Assembly: GCF_029688735.1 (NCBI RefSeq)
Contig: NZ_JARULD010000003.1
Location: forward strand, 1-64,000
Source: Qipengyuania flavescens
GTDB taxonomy: Bacteria; Pseudomonadota; Alphaproteobacteria; Sphingomonadales; Sphingomonadaceae
Direction: 5' to 3'
Length of the DNA: 64,000 nucleotides
Both the position numbers and the translations under genes were made by a program. The notes under the pieces are model-generated. The model made no database searches and was not told the origin of the DNA. It saw only the letters and a program-made list of their open reading frames with translations. Positions within the stretch are counted from its first letter, which is position 1. The number at the start of each line of letters is the position of its first letter. Shown piece by piece: positions 30,695-39,175 of this stretch.

Positions 30695-32184
30695 TATTCG
30701 GTCAGCCTGAGATTGCCGATGCCGCGACCGATCGTTTCGAAGATTTCTTCGAGGTCGCTGCCATCGCTGGTGTGGAAGTGGGAATCGCTGGTCGCGCATT
30801 TTTTGATATCGTCGACATTGGTGACATCAAGCGCGATCACCCAGACGGTGACCTTCATCGATTTTGCCAGGGTGCAGATCGACTCGAAGCGATTGACGTG
30901 CTTTTGTGTCTGAGTGCCACTGCCCTGCATGCGGTCAGTCAACCAATCGACGCCATATGCGGAATAAAGAGAAGGGCCGGTGTCGAGCTTGCCATCGGTC
31001 ATGAACACGATGTGCTGATTGACCGGATACTGCCCGCGCGTTTCGGGATTGTCGGATGCGAAGAACCCGTTCCGCGATATGAAACGCAGGCCCCACAGCA
31101 TGCCGATGTCGTGATAAGTACCGCCGGTCACGCGCGCCGTGGCGTTGCTGATGGCGTTATTGAAAGCCGTTTCGTTGGCGTATTCGCGCAAGGTGGTCGC
31201 CTCAGAAGGACAACCATCCTGCGTGTGGCCATTCTGGACCCCGGGATCGTAGCGGCCGAACTGCATTGCGGAATCATTGCCGTTTGCGGGAACGCCGTCG
31301 ACATCCTCCAGCGAGACCGTGTCTGCATATTCGATGGGATTGCTGCTGTACCCGTTCGACGCCCGTTCTTCGATGCAGGCATCACCGCTGGTACGGAACC
31401 CTTGGCGGTTGCCACCCGAATTGCCGCCACCGTTGCCAATGTTCCAGCTAGACTGGTTTATGTGCACGGTTTTCAGCCCGTTATTGGCGAAATAGGTGCG
31501 TCCGCGATTCTGGTAAAAGTATCCGTCGACATACTGCTGCTCGACCACGATGTCCCTGTTGCGGAGTGAACGGCCAACGTTCACCGTGTGCGAATAGGGC
31601 ACGATGCCGTAGCGCGTGGTCGAACCGTCGTTCGCTTCGAGTGCGCGGTAAAGGCCTGACGCGCCCGTCCTAAGCTTGGAAATCTTCGAGCCGCCACCGG
31701 TCGAGGGATTATCGTTCATCGATCCCGTCACGTCGAGCACCATGACGATGTCGTTGTGGCCGAGGTCCTTCTTGGCATTGCAGCTCACCGAAATCGAAAT
31801 CTCGGTGTAATCGAAGACCCGCATCAAAGAGGTCGGAACGTCGGCCGATGCGGTCCCTTTCAGCTCTGATGCCGCGGAGCTGTTCTGCGCGACGTTGAAT
31901 TTCAGATTCTTCGTGTTGTAGAGACCATTGGGGAAGTTGAAATCGAAGAACTTCTTCGCCTGGTCCTTTTCGGAGTCGCCGAACTGGGTTCCGGTCATCG
32001 ATTGGCGGCCGGCCAGAACGCCCGCGTCGCACGCCTTCTGGAGCTTGGACCGCGCCATATAGGCTATGCTGATGTCCATCGCCCCGCCGACGAGCGCGAT
32101 CAGCGGAAAGATGCCTGCCGCGAAGAGCGGGAGAACATTGCCCCCTTCATCTCTGGCGAGCCTTTTCATGAATGGACGACGCAT
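30694..32184 (-). CDS. TadG-like pilus protein with von Willebrand factor A domain
   Basis: 496 aa; start at 32184 has AGGGGA six bases upstream. The N-terminal TadG-type segment (DEGGNVLPLFAAGIFPLIAL, residues 12-31) is followed by a Tad-like region and, from about residue 145, a vWA domain with the MIDAS-type DVTGSMNDN. Later elements are IVFMTDGKLDTG and VTVWVIALDVTN, typical vWA strands. A Gly/Asn-rich insert (about residues 240-265) interrupts it. TadG-like vWA proteins are thought to help anchor or assemble Tad pili. First gene of a three-gene operon on the minus strand. Confidence 0.88.
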   Translation of the reverse strand: MRRPFMKRLARDEGGNVLPLFAAGIFPLIALVGGAMDISIAYMARSKLQKACDAGVLAGRQSMTGTQFGDSEKDQAKKFFDFNFPNGLYNTKNLKFNVAQNSSAASELKGTASADVPTSLMRVFDYTEISISVSCNAKKDLGHNDIVMVLDVTGSMNDNPSTGGGSKISKLRTGASGLYRALEANDGSTTRYGIVPYSHTVNVGRSLRNRDIVVEQQYVDGYFYQNRGRTYFANNGLKTVHINQSSWNIGNGGGNSGGNRQGFRTSGDACIEERASNGYSSNPIEYADTVSLEDVDGVPANGNDSAMQFGRYDPGVQNGHTQDGCPSEATTLREYANETAFNNAISNATARVTGGTYHDIGMLWGLRFISRNGFFASDNPETRGQYPVNQHIVFMTDGKLDTGPSLYSAYGVDWLTDRMQGSGTQTQKHVNRFESICTLAKSMKVTVWVIALDVTNVDDIKKCATSDSHFHTSDGSDLEEIFETIGRGIGNLRLTE

Positions 32185-32481
32185 AAAATTTCCCCTGGTG
32201 ATTACTTAGGGGAATAAAGTATTTTCCATAGGATTTGCGTGCTAGACATAGTTGAGAATTGAAGTCTGACTACGGTAAACGCAACGTTTATATTTAGGTT
32301 ACCAGCCCTTGTCGTCATGAGGTTTCGGGATCGGCAAGGCAGTTTCTCCGACAGTCCGTTCACCATTTTCCTTTGATACGATTAGCGACATGGCCGTTCA
32401 GTCGAATCAGCTTGCGCGTCGGCACCGCCTTGAAACCGGTAATTGGTGAGTTATATAAATAACACACGCAAGGAGAAAGAT
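32185..32481. other. AT-rich intergenic region between the Tad-like operon and the YbjQ-like gene
   Basis: About 300 bp, clearly richer in A+T than its surroundings, between divergently transcribed genes; it must contain promoters for both. I see no convincing sigma-70 pair, no RNA gene and no credible open frame. Confidence 0.6.
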
Positions 32482-32829
32482 ATGCCCCCACACTGGAAAG
32501 ACGCGCGCGGAGTAACCGTGACGACCACGCCGACCATCGAAGGCCAGCCGATCCGGGAATATCTCGGCATTGTCACCGGCGAGGTGATCGTCGGGGCCAA
32601 CCTCTTTCGCGACCTGTTCGCCAATATCCGTGATATCGTCGGGGGGCGGTCCGGGAGCTACGAACGCATCCTCGCCGACGCGCGCGAGCAGGCGATCCAG
32701 GAACTGCAGGCGGAAGCGGCCAGCCGCGGCGGCAATGCGGTGGTCGGGATCGACCTCGATTACGAGGTGATCGGGGACACAGGCTCGATGCTGATGGTCA
32801 GCGCCAGCGGCACGGCAGTGAAGGTCTGA
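32482..32829 (+). CDS. YbjQ/UPF0145 family protein
   Basis: 115 aa from the ATG at 32482, with AAGGAGA seven bases upstream; an in-frame ATG 13 codons earlier lacks this. The body matches the UPF0145 fold: [39 protein letters not shown], then [16 protein letters not shown] and [16 protein letters not shown]. It is listed as a putative heavy-metal-binding family but no function is proven. Single gene, ending 1 bp before the convergent CPBP stop. Confidence 0.88.
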   Translation: MPPHWKDARGVTVTTTPTIEGQPIREYLGIVTGEVIVGANLFRDLFANIRDIVGGRSGSYERILADAREQAIQELQAEAASRGGNAVVGIDLDYEVIGDTGSMLMVSASGTAVKV

Positions 32830-32830
32830 G

Positions 32831-33604
32831 CTAGGCGGCCGCCTGTCCTGCAAGCAGGACGAGGCCGACGAAGGTGCCGTTGTGGAGCGTGTGCAGCAGG
32901 ATGCTCGCCCACAGCCCGTAATTCACGCGGATGTAGCCCAAAATTGCGCCGGTCGCGAATTGCGGCAGGACGAGGGGCAGCGCCATGATCATCTGGTCCG
33001 CCGGAAAGTTGAAGATGTGGATCAGCGAAAAGGCGAGCGTGCTGAGCCAGAAGAACAGCGGGAAGAGCCGTTGGAACCAGCCCATCGCGTCGCGCTTGCG
33101 CAAGGCATAGATCGTTGCCAGCGCGACGACGGCTGCGACCAGTACTCCGATCAAGGCGCCGAGCCAGATTTCTCCCAAACCTTCTCCCGCAAATGCCGAC
33201 GTGACTGCCACCGCGACAAGGGCGGCCGGGATTGCAAGAATGATCGCGAGAACATGTCCCGGCCGCCCGGATAGCCAGCCGCGGAATGCGATCTCCTCGG
33301 ACAACGGCGCGACCACGACTGCGGCGAAGACAAGTCCCACCGTCATTTCCATCCCGGCAATGGCCGTCTCCGGCAGCTCCGTCCCCGCAGCCATCACGAT
33401 ACCCGCGATCGCCAGCAACGCGAGCATGATCGCGAAGTCGAGCAGCAGCAGTCTTAGTGTCGCCAAGAGGCTGGCCATCCGCGGCATCGGCGCGCGCGGG
33501 GGTAGGGTCGGGCGCTTGAGAAAGCGACCGAACTGGCGCCATTCGCCCATGATCGAACCGGCGGGCGCGATCGCGCCGCTTGCACTTGTGGTCACTGCGT
33601 CCAT
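32831..33604 (-). CDS. CPBP family intramembrane glutamic protease (CAAX-like)
   Basis: 257 aa from the ATG at 33604. Eight or so hydrophobic segments. The protease motifs are present in order: APLSEEIAFRGWL (the EExxxR signature, about residues 98-110), FSLIHIFNF and a final LLHTLHNGTF. Members include Rce1-like enzymes and bacterial self-immunity proteins. The substrate is unknown. Longer in-frame starts up to 34771 run antisense through the yebC-like gene and are rejected. Confidence 0.88.
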   Translation of the reverse strand: MDAVTTSASGAIAPAGSIMGEWRQFGRFLKRPTLPPRAPMPRMASLLATLRLLLLDFAIMLALLAIAGIVMAAGTELPETAIAGMEMTVGLVFAAVVVAPLSEEIAFRGWLSGRPGHVLAIILAIPAALVAVAVTSAFAGEGLGEIWLGALIGVLVAAVVALATIYALRKRDAMGWFQRLFPLFFWLSTLAFSLIHIFNFPADQMIMALPLVLPQFATGAILGYIRVNYGLWASILLHTLHNGTFVGLVLLAGQAAA

Positions 33605-33670
33605 GCGGCTAAGGCTGCCCCCTGATTCCACCGAGGTGGTTCCCACCACAGCATTGCAAAAAGCGACACC

Positions 33671-34417
33671 ATGGCAGGCCATTCCAAATTCAAGAACATC
33701 ATGCATCGCAAGGGCGCGCAGGACAAGAAGCGCAGTGCGATGTTCTCCAAACTGTCCCGCGAAATCACCGTGGCGGCCAAGATGGGCATGCCCGATCCGG
33801 ACATGAACCCGCGCCTGCGGCTGGCAGTCAATGCGGCGAAATCGCAATCCATGCCCAAGGACAACATCCAGCGCGCGATCGACAAGGCGAGCGCGCAGGA
33901 CGGCGAGAATTACGAGGAAGTACGCTACGAAGGCTACGGCCCGGGCGGCAGCGCGATCATCGTCGAGGCGCTGACCGACAACCGCAACCGCACGGCCACC
34001 AGCATCCGCACCGCCTTCAGCAAGAACGGCGGCAATCTCGGCACGGAAGGCAGCGTGGCGCACGGGTTCGAGCGGCTCGGCCTGATCATCTATCCGGCGG
34101 ACGCAGGCAGCGAGGATGCGGTGCTCGAAGCAGCGATGGAAGCCGGCGCCGAGGACATCGCCTCGACCGACGACGGCCATGAGATCTGGACCGCTGCGGA
34201 AGATTTGCACCAGGTGTCCAGCGACCTCGAAAAGGCGCTGGGCGAGGCGGAGACCGTCAAGCTGGCGTGGAAGCCCAACCTCACCGTCGACATGGACGAG
34301 AAGAACGCCGCGACCCTGCTCAAGCTGATCGACACGCTCGACGACGACGACGACGTGCAGACCGTCTGGGGCAATTACGACATCTCCGACGAGGTGATGG
34401 ACAAGCTGGAGGGGTAA
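33671..34417 (+). CDS. yebC: YebC/PmpR family regulator
   Basis: 248 aa, standard length. [20 protein letters not shown] at the N-terminus, [13 protein letters not shown] near residue 60 and [20 protein letters not shown] near residue 90 are the family signatures. YebC/TACO1 proteins were described as transcription regulators; more recent work links some of them to translation of proline stretches. It lies upstream of a palindrome block and ruvC on the same strand, the common yebC-ruvC neighbourhood of proteobacteria, but ruvAB are absent. Confidence 0.96.
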   Translation: MAGHSKFKNIMHRKGAQDKKRSAMFSKLSREITVAAKMGMPDPDMNPRLRLAVNAAKSQSMPKDNIQRAIDKASAQDGENYEEVRYEGYGPGGSAIIVEALTDNRNRTATSIRTAFSKNGGNLGTEGSVAHGFERLGLIIYPADAGSEDAVLEAAMEAGAEDIASTDDGHEIWTAAEDLHQVSSDLEKALGEAETVKLAWKPNLTVDMDEKNAATLLKLIDTLDDDDDVQTVWGNYDISDEVMDKLEG

Positions 34418-34437
34418 GAAGGTTCTCGTTGGGTGCG

Positions 34438-34457
34438 GTCGGGACATCCGTCCCGAC
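34438..34457. repeat. Perfect short hairpin after yebC
   Basis: GTCGGGAC and GTCCCGAC pair perfectly around a four-base loop, 20 bp after the yebC stop. No T-run follows, so it is not a classic terminator on its own. Confidence 0.7.
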
Positions 34458-34466
34458 CTTGCTGTT

Positions 34467-34537
34467 CCATCCCGCTCCCCCACCCGGCCACCCACGGCAC
34501 TATACTGTTTGGGTGCCCGGGTGGGGGAGCGGGATGG
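34467..34537. repeat. Long palindrome, 28-bp arms with one mismatch, between yebC and ruvC
   Basis: Arms lie at 34467-34494 and 34510-34537. They pair over 28 bp with one mismatch around a 15-base AT-rich loop (34495-34509). The stem is very GC-rich (CCATCCCGCTCCCC at the outer end). This is far longer than a terminator stem and no T-run follows. It resembles dispersed palindromic intergenic elements (REP/BIME-like), but copies elsewhere cannot be checked in this window; I see none. Confidence 0.8.
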
Positions 34538-34548
34538 CACAGCCGCAA

Positions 34549-34570
34549 GCCTTCGACGGATGTCGAAGGC
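34549..34570. repeat. Third perfect hairpin in the yebC-ruvC spacer
   Basis: GCCTTCGAC and GTCGAAGGC pair perfectly over 9 bp around GGAT. It starts 11 bp after the long palindrome and ends 24 bp before the small membrane-protein start. Confidence 0.7.
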
Positions 34571-34594
34571 ACCCCCGACAATCGGGAGACAACT

Positions 34595-34684
34595 ATGCGC
34601 GACTGGGCCATCGCCGGAGTCTTGGGAGCCTGCTTCCTGCTGGCGATCGCGTGGCGGCTCGGCTGGCTGATCGGCTTGTCGTGA
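34595..34684 (+). CDS. 29-residue single-pass membrane peptide (predicted)
   Basis: ATG at 34595 with GGGAG six bases upstream, reading MRDWAIAGVLGACFLLAI then a short basic/aromatic end. It is almost entirely one hydrophobic helix. The gene starts just after the palindrome block and ends 13 bp before ruvC, on the same strand. The ribosome site and composition favour a real small protein; there is no family recognised. Confidence 0.45.
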   Translation: MRDWAIAGVLGACFLLAIAWRLGWLIGLS

Positions 34685-34697
34685 GCGAGCGCCGCGT

Positions 34698-35171
34698 ATG
34701 ATCATTCTGGGCCTCGACCCTTCGCTCAGTTGCACCGGCTGGGGCGTGATCCGCGCGGAAGGCTCGCGCATCGCCCATGTGGCGAACGGTCAGGTGCCGA
34801 CCGACGCCAAGGCTACGATAACCCAGCGGCTGGCCACATTGCAGTCGGCGCTGGCCGAGGTCATCGCAGCGCACCGACCCGACCGGGCGGCGGCGGAGGA
34901 GATCTTCGTCAACAAGAACCCGCAATCGACGCTCAAGCTGGCGCAGGCGCGCGGCGCGGTGCTGGCGGCGTGTGGCGCGGCCGGGCTGACCGTGAACGAA
35001 CACGCGGCGCGGCTGGTTAAGAAGGCGGTGGTCGGCACGGGCGGGGCCGACAAGACACAGGTCCAGGCGATGTTGAAGGTCCTGTTGCCGGGCGCGCAGA
35101 TCGCGGGCGCCGACGCAGCCGATGCTCTGGCCGTGGCGATAGCCGACGCGCACCTCGTTCAACGTTTCTAA
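34698..35171 (+). CDS. ruvC: Holliday junction resolvase RuvC
   Basis: 157 aa. Starts MIILGLDPSLSCTGWGVI with catalytic Asp7; the remaining acidic residues are Glu67 (AAAEEIF), Asp139 and Asp142 (GADAADALAVAI). The LKLAQARGAVLAAC and KKAVVGTGGADKTQVQ blocks are typical. RuvC nicks Holliday junctions symmetrically in recombination repair, guided by RuvAB, which are not encoded nearby. Located downstream of yebC as in many proteobacteria. Confidence 0.97.
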   Translation: MIILGLDPSLSCTGWGVIRAEGSRIAHVANGQVPTDAKATITQRLATLQSALAEVIAAHRPDRAAAEEIFVNKNPQSTLKLAQARGAVLAACGAAGLTVNEHAARLVKKAVVGTGGADKTQVQAMLKVLLPGAQIAGADAADALAVAIADAHLVQRF

Positions 35172-35187
35172 TGGAGTTCGCGACATT

Positions 35188-35532
35188 ATGATCCACGTCT
35201 ATGGCATTCCGAATTGCGATACGGTCAAGAAGGCGCGCAAGTGGCTCGATGCGCAGGGGCTCGAGTACACCTTTCACGACTACAAGAAGGAAGGCGCCGA
35301 TCCCGAAAAGCTGGCCGCGTGGATCGACGCGGAGGGCGTCGATACGGTGCTGAACCGGCGCGGTACGACCTGGCGCAAGCTGTCCGATGCGCAAAAGGCC
35401 GATCTGGACGCGGCCAAGGCAGTCGCATTGCTGCAAGCGAACCCGAGCATGATCAAGCGGCCGGTGGTCGAACACCCCGGTGGCCTTCTGGTCGGTTTTT
35501 CGGAAAGCGAGTGGGCAGCGGCGCTTCAGTAA
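35188..35532 (+). CDS. ArsC/Spx-like reductase, YffB type
   Basis: 114 aa thioredoxin-fold protein. MIHVYGIPNCDTVKKARKWL has the single Cys10 with Lys at +4, as in YffB/Spx-related proteins, rather than the CXXC of thioredoxins. LNRRGTTWRKL and PSMIKRPVVEH are conserved ArsC-like blocks that bind oxyanion or glutathione. True arsenate reduction is not implied; YffB is thought to be a glutathione-dependent reductase of unknown substrate. Begins 16 bp after ruvC and may share its transcript. Confidence 0.88.
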   Translation: MIHVYGIPNCDTVKKARKWLDAQGLEYTFHDYKKEGADPEKLAAWIDAEGVDTVLNRRGTTWRKLSDAQKADLDAAKAVALLQANPSMIKRPVVEHPGGLLVGFSESEWAAALQ

Positions 35533-35693
35533 CCGCTGCCGGTGCCCCAGCCGTCGTGAGAATTGCCTGTGACCCCGCGCGCATTCTCGTTCGAGGCGCT
35601 GGTCACCATGCGTTTCACCGAAGACAGGTCTTCGCCCGATCCGTACACCAGGCCAAGGACGACCATCGTCGCTAGGAGGAGTTTCTTGATCAT
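35526..35693 (-). CDS. 55-residue secreted or membrane-anchored small protein (predicted)
   Basis: On the minus strand, from ATG at 35693. MIKKLLLATMVVLGLVYGSG is a signal-like hydrophobic N-terminus, followed by 35 polar residues ending GWGTGSGY. Codon third positions are strongly G/C, as in neighbouring genes, which argues for coding. Against it: no clear ribosome site, and its start codon overlaps that of the GDPD gene on the other strand (CATG). No family recognised. Confidence 0.45.
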   Translation of the reverse strand: MIKKLLLATMVVLGLVYGSGEDLSSVKRMVTSASNENARGVTGNSHDGWGTGSGY

Positions 35694-36759
35694 GGCGCTG
35701 AAAATTGCAGGGGCGTTCGTTAAGTCCCTTTTAACGCTCATCCTTGCCGGCGCGGCAACCATAAGCTGGGCGCAGAACGGGGACATGCTGGTGATCGCCC
35801 ATCGCGGCGCGAGCGGGGAGCGGCCCGAGCACACGCTGGCGGCCTATGAACGTGCGATCGACCAGGGCGCGGATTATATCGAGCCGGACCTCGTGGCGAC
35901 GAAGGATCTGGTGCTGGTCGCTCGGCATGAAAACGAACTGTCGGAAACGACCGATGTGGACATGCGCGAGGAGTTCGAGGATCGCCAGCGGTCCAAGACC
36001 ATCGACGGGCGGCTAGTCACCGGATGGTTCGCGGAAGATTTCACACTCGCCGAATTGCGCACCCTGCGCGCGAAGGAGCGAATCCCGGCGCTTCGGCCGG
36101 CCAACGCTCGCTACAATGGCCTCTACGCGATCCCGACCCTTGCCGAGATCGTGCAGCTGGTCCGCGCCAAGGAAGCGGAGACCGGGCGGCGCATCGGGCT
36201 GTATCCCGAACTCAAGCACCCGACTTTCCTGTTGCAGGAGGCCGGCATCGACATGGTCGACTTGCTGGTGACGCAGCTGCGCGCACTCGATCTCGACGAT
36301 GCGGACGACCCCGTCTTCGTGCAGAGTTTCGAAGTCGGGCCGTTGCGGCGGCTCGACAGCATGATCGAGGTGCCGCTCGTCCAGCTGGTTAAAGCCGAGG
36401 GCGGGCCGGCCGACATTCCGGCGACGAGCTACGACGAGATGCTGAGCGCTACCGGTCTGGTCGACATCGCCAGCTATGCCGACGCGATCGGAGCGGATCT
36501 GCAGCTACTCTTCGGACCGGAGGGTATTCCGTCGGGCTTTGTTGACGAGGCCCAGCAGGCCGGGCTGCAGGTTCACGTCTGGACGCTGCGCAAAGAGAAT
36601 GCCTACCTGCCGCCCTTCCTGCAGCGCGGCGACGCCCCGGGTGCGACAGGCGATGTCCCCGGCATGGTCAACCTGCTCGAGGTGCAGGGCGTCGACGGCG
36701 TGTTCACCGACGATCCCGGACTGGTCATCAGCGCGCTCGCGCAGTTACGAGGTAATTGA
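35692..36759 (+). CDS. Glycerophosphodiester phosphodiesterase, periplasmic GlpQ type
   Basis: 355 aa from the ATG at 35692; a TTG two codons upstream (35686) is an alternative because AGGAGG at 35675-35680 is better placed for it. Signal peptide residues 1-26 (ending SWAQ). Catalytic elements are present: VIAHRGASGERPEHTLAAYE, IEPDLVATKD and VARHENELSETTDV, plus GLYPELKHP near residue 170. It hydrolyses glycerophosphodiesters to glycerol-3-phosphate and an alcohol. The 3' end overlaps the convergent ubiG gene by 32 bp. Confidence 0.92.
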   Translation: MALKIAGAFVKSLLTLILAGAATISWAQNGDMLVIAHRGASGERPEHTLAAYERAIDQGADYIEPDLVATKDLVLVARHENELSETTDVDMREEFEDRQRSKTIDGRLVTGWFAEDFTLAELRTLRAKERIPALRPANARYNGLYAIPTLAEIVQLVRAKEAETGRRIGLYPELKHPTFLLQEAGIDMVDLLVTQLRALDLDDADDPVFVQSFEVGPLRRLDSMIEVPLVQLVKAEGGPADIPATSYDEMLSATGLVDIASYADAIGADLQLLFGPEGIPSGFVDEAQQAGLQVHVWTLRKENAYLPPFLQRGDAPGATGDVPGMVNLLEVQGVDGVFTDDPGLVISALAQLRGN

Positions 36760-37498
36760 GCGAGAGATCGTCCGACAGATGCAGGCCCTTGGTGGGCGAG
36801 AAGGCGATTCCCGTCGGCTCGCCCATGTCGAGACCGGCTTCGTCCAGCAGCTCGCCAAGTTCTTCGGGAGAAACGAAATCGTCCCAATCGTGCGTGCCAC
36901 GCGGGATCAGGCCGAAGGTTTCGGCCGCGCCGACCATCAGAAGCCGCGATTGCGGCGTCCGGTTGGGAGTGGATAGCACCAGCAAGCCTCCGGCTGCGAG
37001 GCGCGCGGCGAGGGCGGCGATAAAGGCGCGCTTGTCTGAGACATGCTCGATCACCTCCATCGCGGTGACCAGGTCGAATGTGCCGATATCGAGCGCACCG
37101 ATCTCCCCCGCCATATAGCGAATAGCTAGCCCGGCACCCTCGGCATGGATCGCTGCCGCCGCGACGTTCTCGGGCGCGGCGTCCACCCCCGTGACATCTG
37201 CTCCGAGCCGCGCGAGCGGTTCGCATAGCAGCCCGGCACCGCAACCGACATCGAGCGCGCTCTTGCCCGCCAGCGGCTTGCGTGCCTCGATGTCGTTCGC
37301 CCAATGGAGGTCTATCGCCTCGCGCAGGAATTTAAGCCGGACCGGATTGAGCCGATGCAGCATGGCCGAGGAGCCTTTCGGATCCCACCAGTCCTTCGCC
37401 AGCCTGCCGAAGTGCGCCGCTTCGTCGGGGCGGATCGTCTTGCCCGACATTGTGCCTGCCGAAGTATTGCTACGCGCTTGCGTGGTTGCATCGCTCAT
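36728..37498 (-). CDS. ubiG: UbiG, ubiquinone biosynthesis O-methyltransferase
   Basis: 256 aa SAM-dependent methyltransferase. The SAM site is ALDVGCGAGLLCEPLARLGA (residues about 80-99), with VTAMEVIEHVSD and AGGLLVLSTPNRTPQS further on, as in UbiG. The N-terminal AHFGRLAKDWWDPKGSSAML is the UbiG signature. It methylates 2-polyprenyl-6-hydroxyphenol and demethylubiquinol in ubiquinone synthesis. It is divergent from lysC, and its 3' end overlaps the GDPD gene. Confidence 0.96.
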   Translation of the reverse strand: MSDATTQARSNTSAGTMSGKTIRPDEAAHFGRLAKDWWDPKGSSAMLHRLNPVRLKFLREAIDLHWANDIEARKPLAGKSALDVGCGAGLLCEPLARLGADVTGVDAAPENVAAAAIHAEGAGLAIRYMAGEIGALDIGTFDLVTAMEVIEHVSDKRAFIAALAARLAAGGLLVLSTPNRTPQSRLLMVGAAETFGLIPRGTHDWDDFVSPEELGELLDEAGLDMGEPTGIAFSPTKGLHLSDDLSLNYLVTARAR

Positions 37499-37551
37499 GC
37501 GCTCTGGCTAGCAGCCTTAGCCCACGCATTCCAGCACGGAGACGCACGCGC

Positions 37552-38832
37552 TTGGCCCGTATCGTGATGAAATTCGGCGGCACCTCCATGGCGGGGACCG
37601 AGCGCATTCGGCGCGTCGCCAATATCGTGCGCAAGCAGCAGGCGCGCGGGCACGAGGTCGCCGTGGTCGTCAGCGCGATGGCGGGGGAGACCGACCGGCT
37701 GGTGAACTTCTGCCGCGAAGCCAATGCGCTTTACGATCCGGCCGAATACGATGTCGTTGTGGCCAGCGGGGAGCAGGTGACCAGCGGGCTGCTCGCGCTG
37801 ACGCTGCAATCGCTCGGCTGCAAGGCGCGCAGCTGGCTAGGCTGGCAATTGCCGGTCCATACGATCGAGGCGCATGCGAAGGCGCGCATCGACGACATCG
37901 ACGCCGCAGCGCTCATCGCCAGCATGCAGGCGGGCGAGATCGCCGTCATCCCGGGCTTCCAGGGCCTGTCGGACGACGGCCGTATCACCACGCTCGGCCG
38001 CGGCGGCTCCGACACCTCGGCTGTCGCCGTGGCGGCGGCGATCGATGCCGACCGCTGCGACATCTACACCGATGTCGATGGCGTCTACACCACCGACCCG
38101 CGCATCGTCGCCAAGGCGAGGAAGCAGAAGGCGGTGACCTACGAGGAAATGCTCGAGCTCGCGAGCGTCGGGGCCAAAGTGCTCCAGACGCGCTCGGTGG
38201 GTCTCGCCATGAAGGAGGGCGTGCGTGTGCAGGTCCTCTCCAGCTTCGTCGGAGAGGATGCCATCCCGGCCGACGAACACCCCGGCACGATGATCGTGTC
38301 GGAGGAAGAAATGAACGAACTGGTGGAGAAGGGCGATATGGAACGCCAGCACGTGACCGGCATCGCGCATGACAAGAACGAGGCCAAGGTGATCCTCACC
38401 CGTGTGCCCGACAAGCCCGGCGCGGTGGCCCACATCTTCGAACCGCTCGCGCAGGCCAGCATCAATGTCGACATGATCATCCAGAACGTCGGGCGCGACA
38501 AGGGAGAGACCGACGTGACCTTCACCGTGCCCCAGGCCGACCTCGCCCGTGCGCAGGCCCTGCTGGAGGACAAGCGCGACGACATCGGCTTCAACCGCCT
38601 GATCACCGACAGCAAGATCGCCAAGATCAGCGTCGTCGGCGTCGGCATGAAAAGCCACGCGGGCGTCGCCGCAACCATGTTCAAATCGCTCGCCGATCGC
38701 GGGATCAACATTCAGGCGATCACCACCAGCGAGATCAAGGTCAGCGTGATGATCGACGAGGACGAGACCGAGTTGGCGGTGCGCGTTCTGCACACGGCCT
38801 ACGGGCTGGATGCCGCGGATGAGGCTGCGTAA
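37552..38832 (+). CDS. lysC: Aspartate kinase
   Basis: 426 aa from a TTG at 37552 (reads LARIVMKFGGTSM, initiated as Met), preceded by GGAG ten bases away. The longer ATG start 34 codons earlier adds residues antisense to ubiG and unlike the family. Kinase motifs: KFGGTSMAG, GRGGSDTSAVAVAAA, YTDVDGVYTTDPRI. Two ACT domains at the C-terminus (RVPDKPGAVAHIFEPLAQ; VGVGMKSHAGVAATMFKSL) allow feedback regulation by lysine or threonine. First step of lysine, threonine and methionine synthesis. Confidence 0.95.
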   Translation: MARIVMKFGGTSMAGTERIRRVANIVRKQQARGHEVAVVVSAMAGETDRLVNFCREANALYDPAEYDVVVASGEQVTSGLLALTLQSLGCKARSWLGWQLPVHTIEAHAKARIDDIDAAALIASMQAGEIAVIPGFQGLSDDGRITTLGRGGSDTSAVAVAAAIDADRCDIYTDVDGVYTTDPRIVAKARKQKAVTYEEMLELASVGAKVLQTRSVGLAMKEGVRVQVLSSFVGEDAIPADEHPGTMIVSEEEMNELVEKGDMERQHVTGIAHDKNEAKVILTRVPDKPGAVAHIFEPLAQASINVDMIIQNVGRDKGETDVTFTVPQADLARAQALLEDKRDDIGFNRLITDSKIAKISVVGVGMKSHAGVAATMFKSLADRGINIQAITTSEIKVSVMIDEDETELAVRVLHTAYGLDAADEAA

Positions 38833-39175
38833 CTTCTCGCTCGACCGTGCCCTCGATACCTGGAGCGACTTTGCAATCGAGTGCTGGGCTTTCACGCTCC
38901 GGTTGGCCCTTGCTGGGCTTGGCGTCTTTTACGCGTGGGGATTAGCTGGACGTTGGAATGAAGCAGTCTTCGACCGCCTCTCTGCCAACTGGCTCGGGAT
39001 CATAGGTTTTATCTTTGCTGGCGGCGTACTTTTGGCCATCCTGTATCGCCTTGAGCGCGCCTTCTCGAAGGAGAAAAAGCATCGCGGACCACAACTCAGC
39101 GGCGGCAGGAATGCCCCGGCGAAAAAGCGCCAGCGGAGCAGATGGGGCAACCGAAAGCGAAAGAGGAATACGTGA
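38819..39175 (+). CDS. Small basic membrane protein, unknown function
   Basis: 118 aa from the ATG at 38819 (38810 also possible), overlapping the last codons of lysC. Two hydrophobic segments (CWAFTLRLALAGLGVFYAWG and WLGIIGFIFAGGVLLAILY) precede a strongly basic tail (about residues 80-118, many Lys/Arg), so the C-terminus is likely cytoplasmic. Not recognised. Its stop overlaps the purT GTG start, suggesting translational coupling. Composition is less GC-rich than its neighbours in places. Confidence 0.6.
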   Translation: MRLRNFSLDRALDTWSDFAIECWAFTLRLALAGLGVFYAWGLAGRWNEAVFDRLSANWLGIIGFIFAGGVLLAILYRLERAFSKEKKHRGPQLSGGRNAPAKKRQRSRWGNRKRKRNT

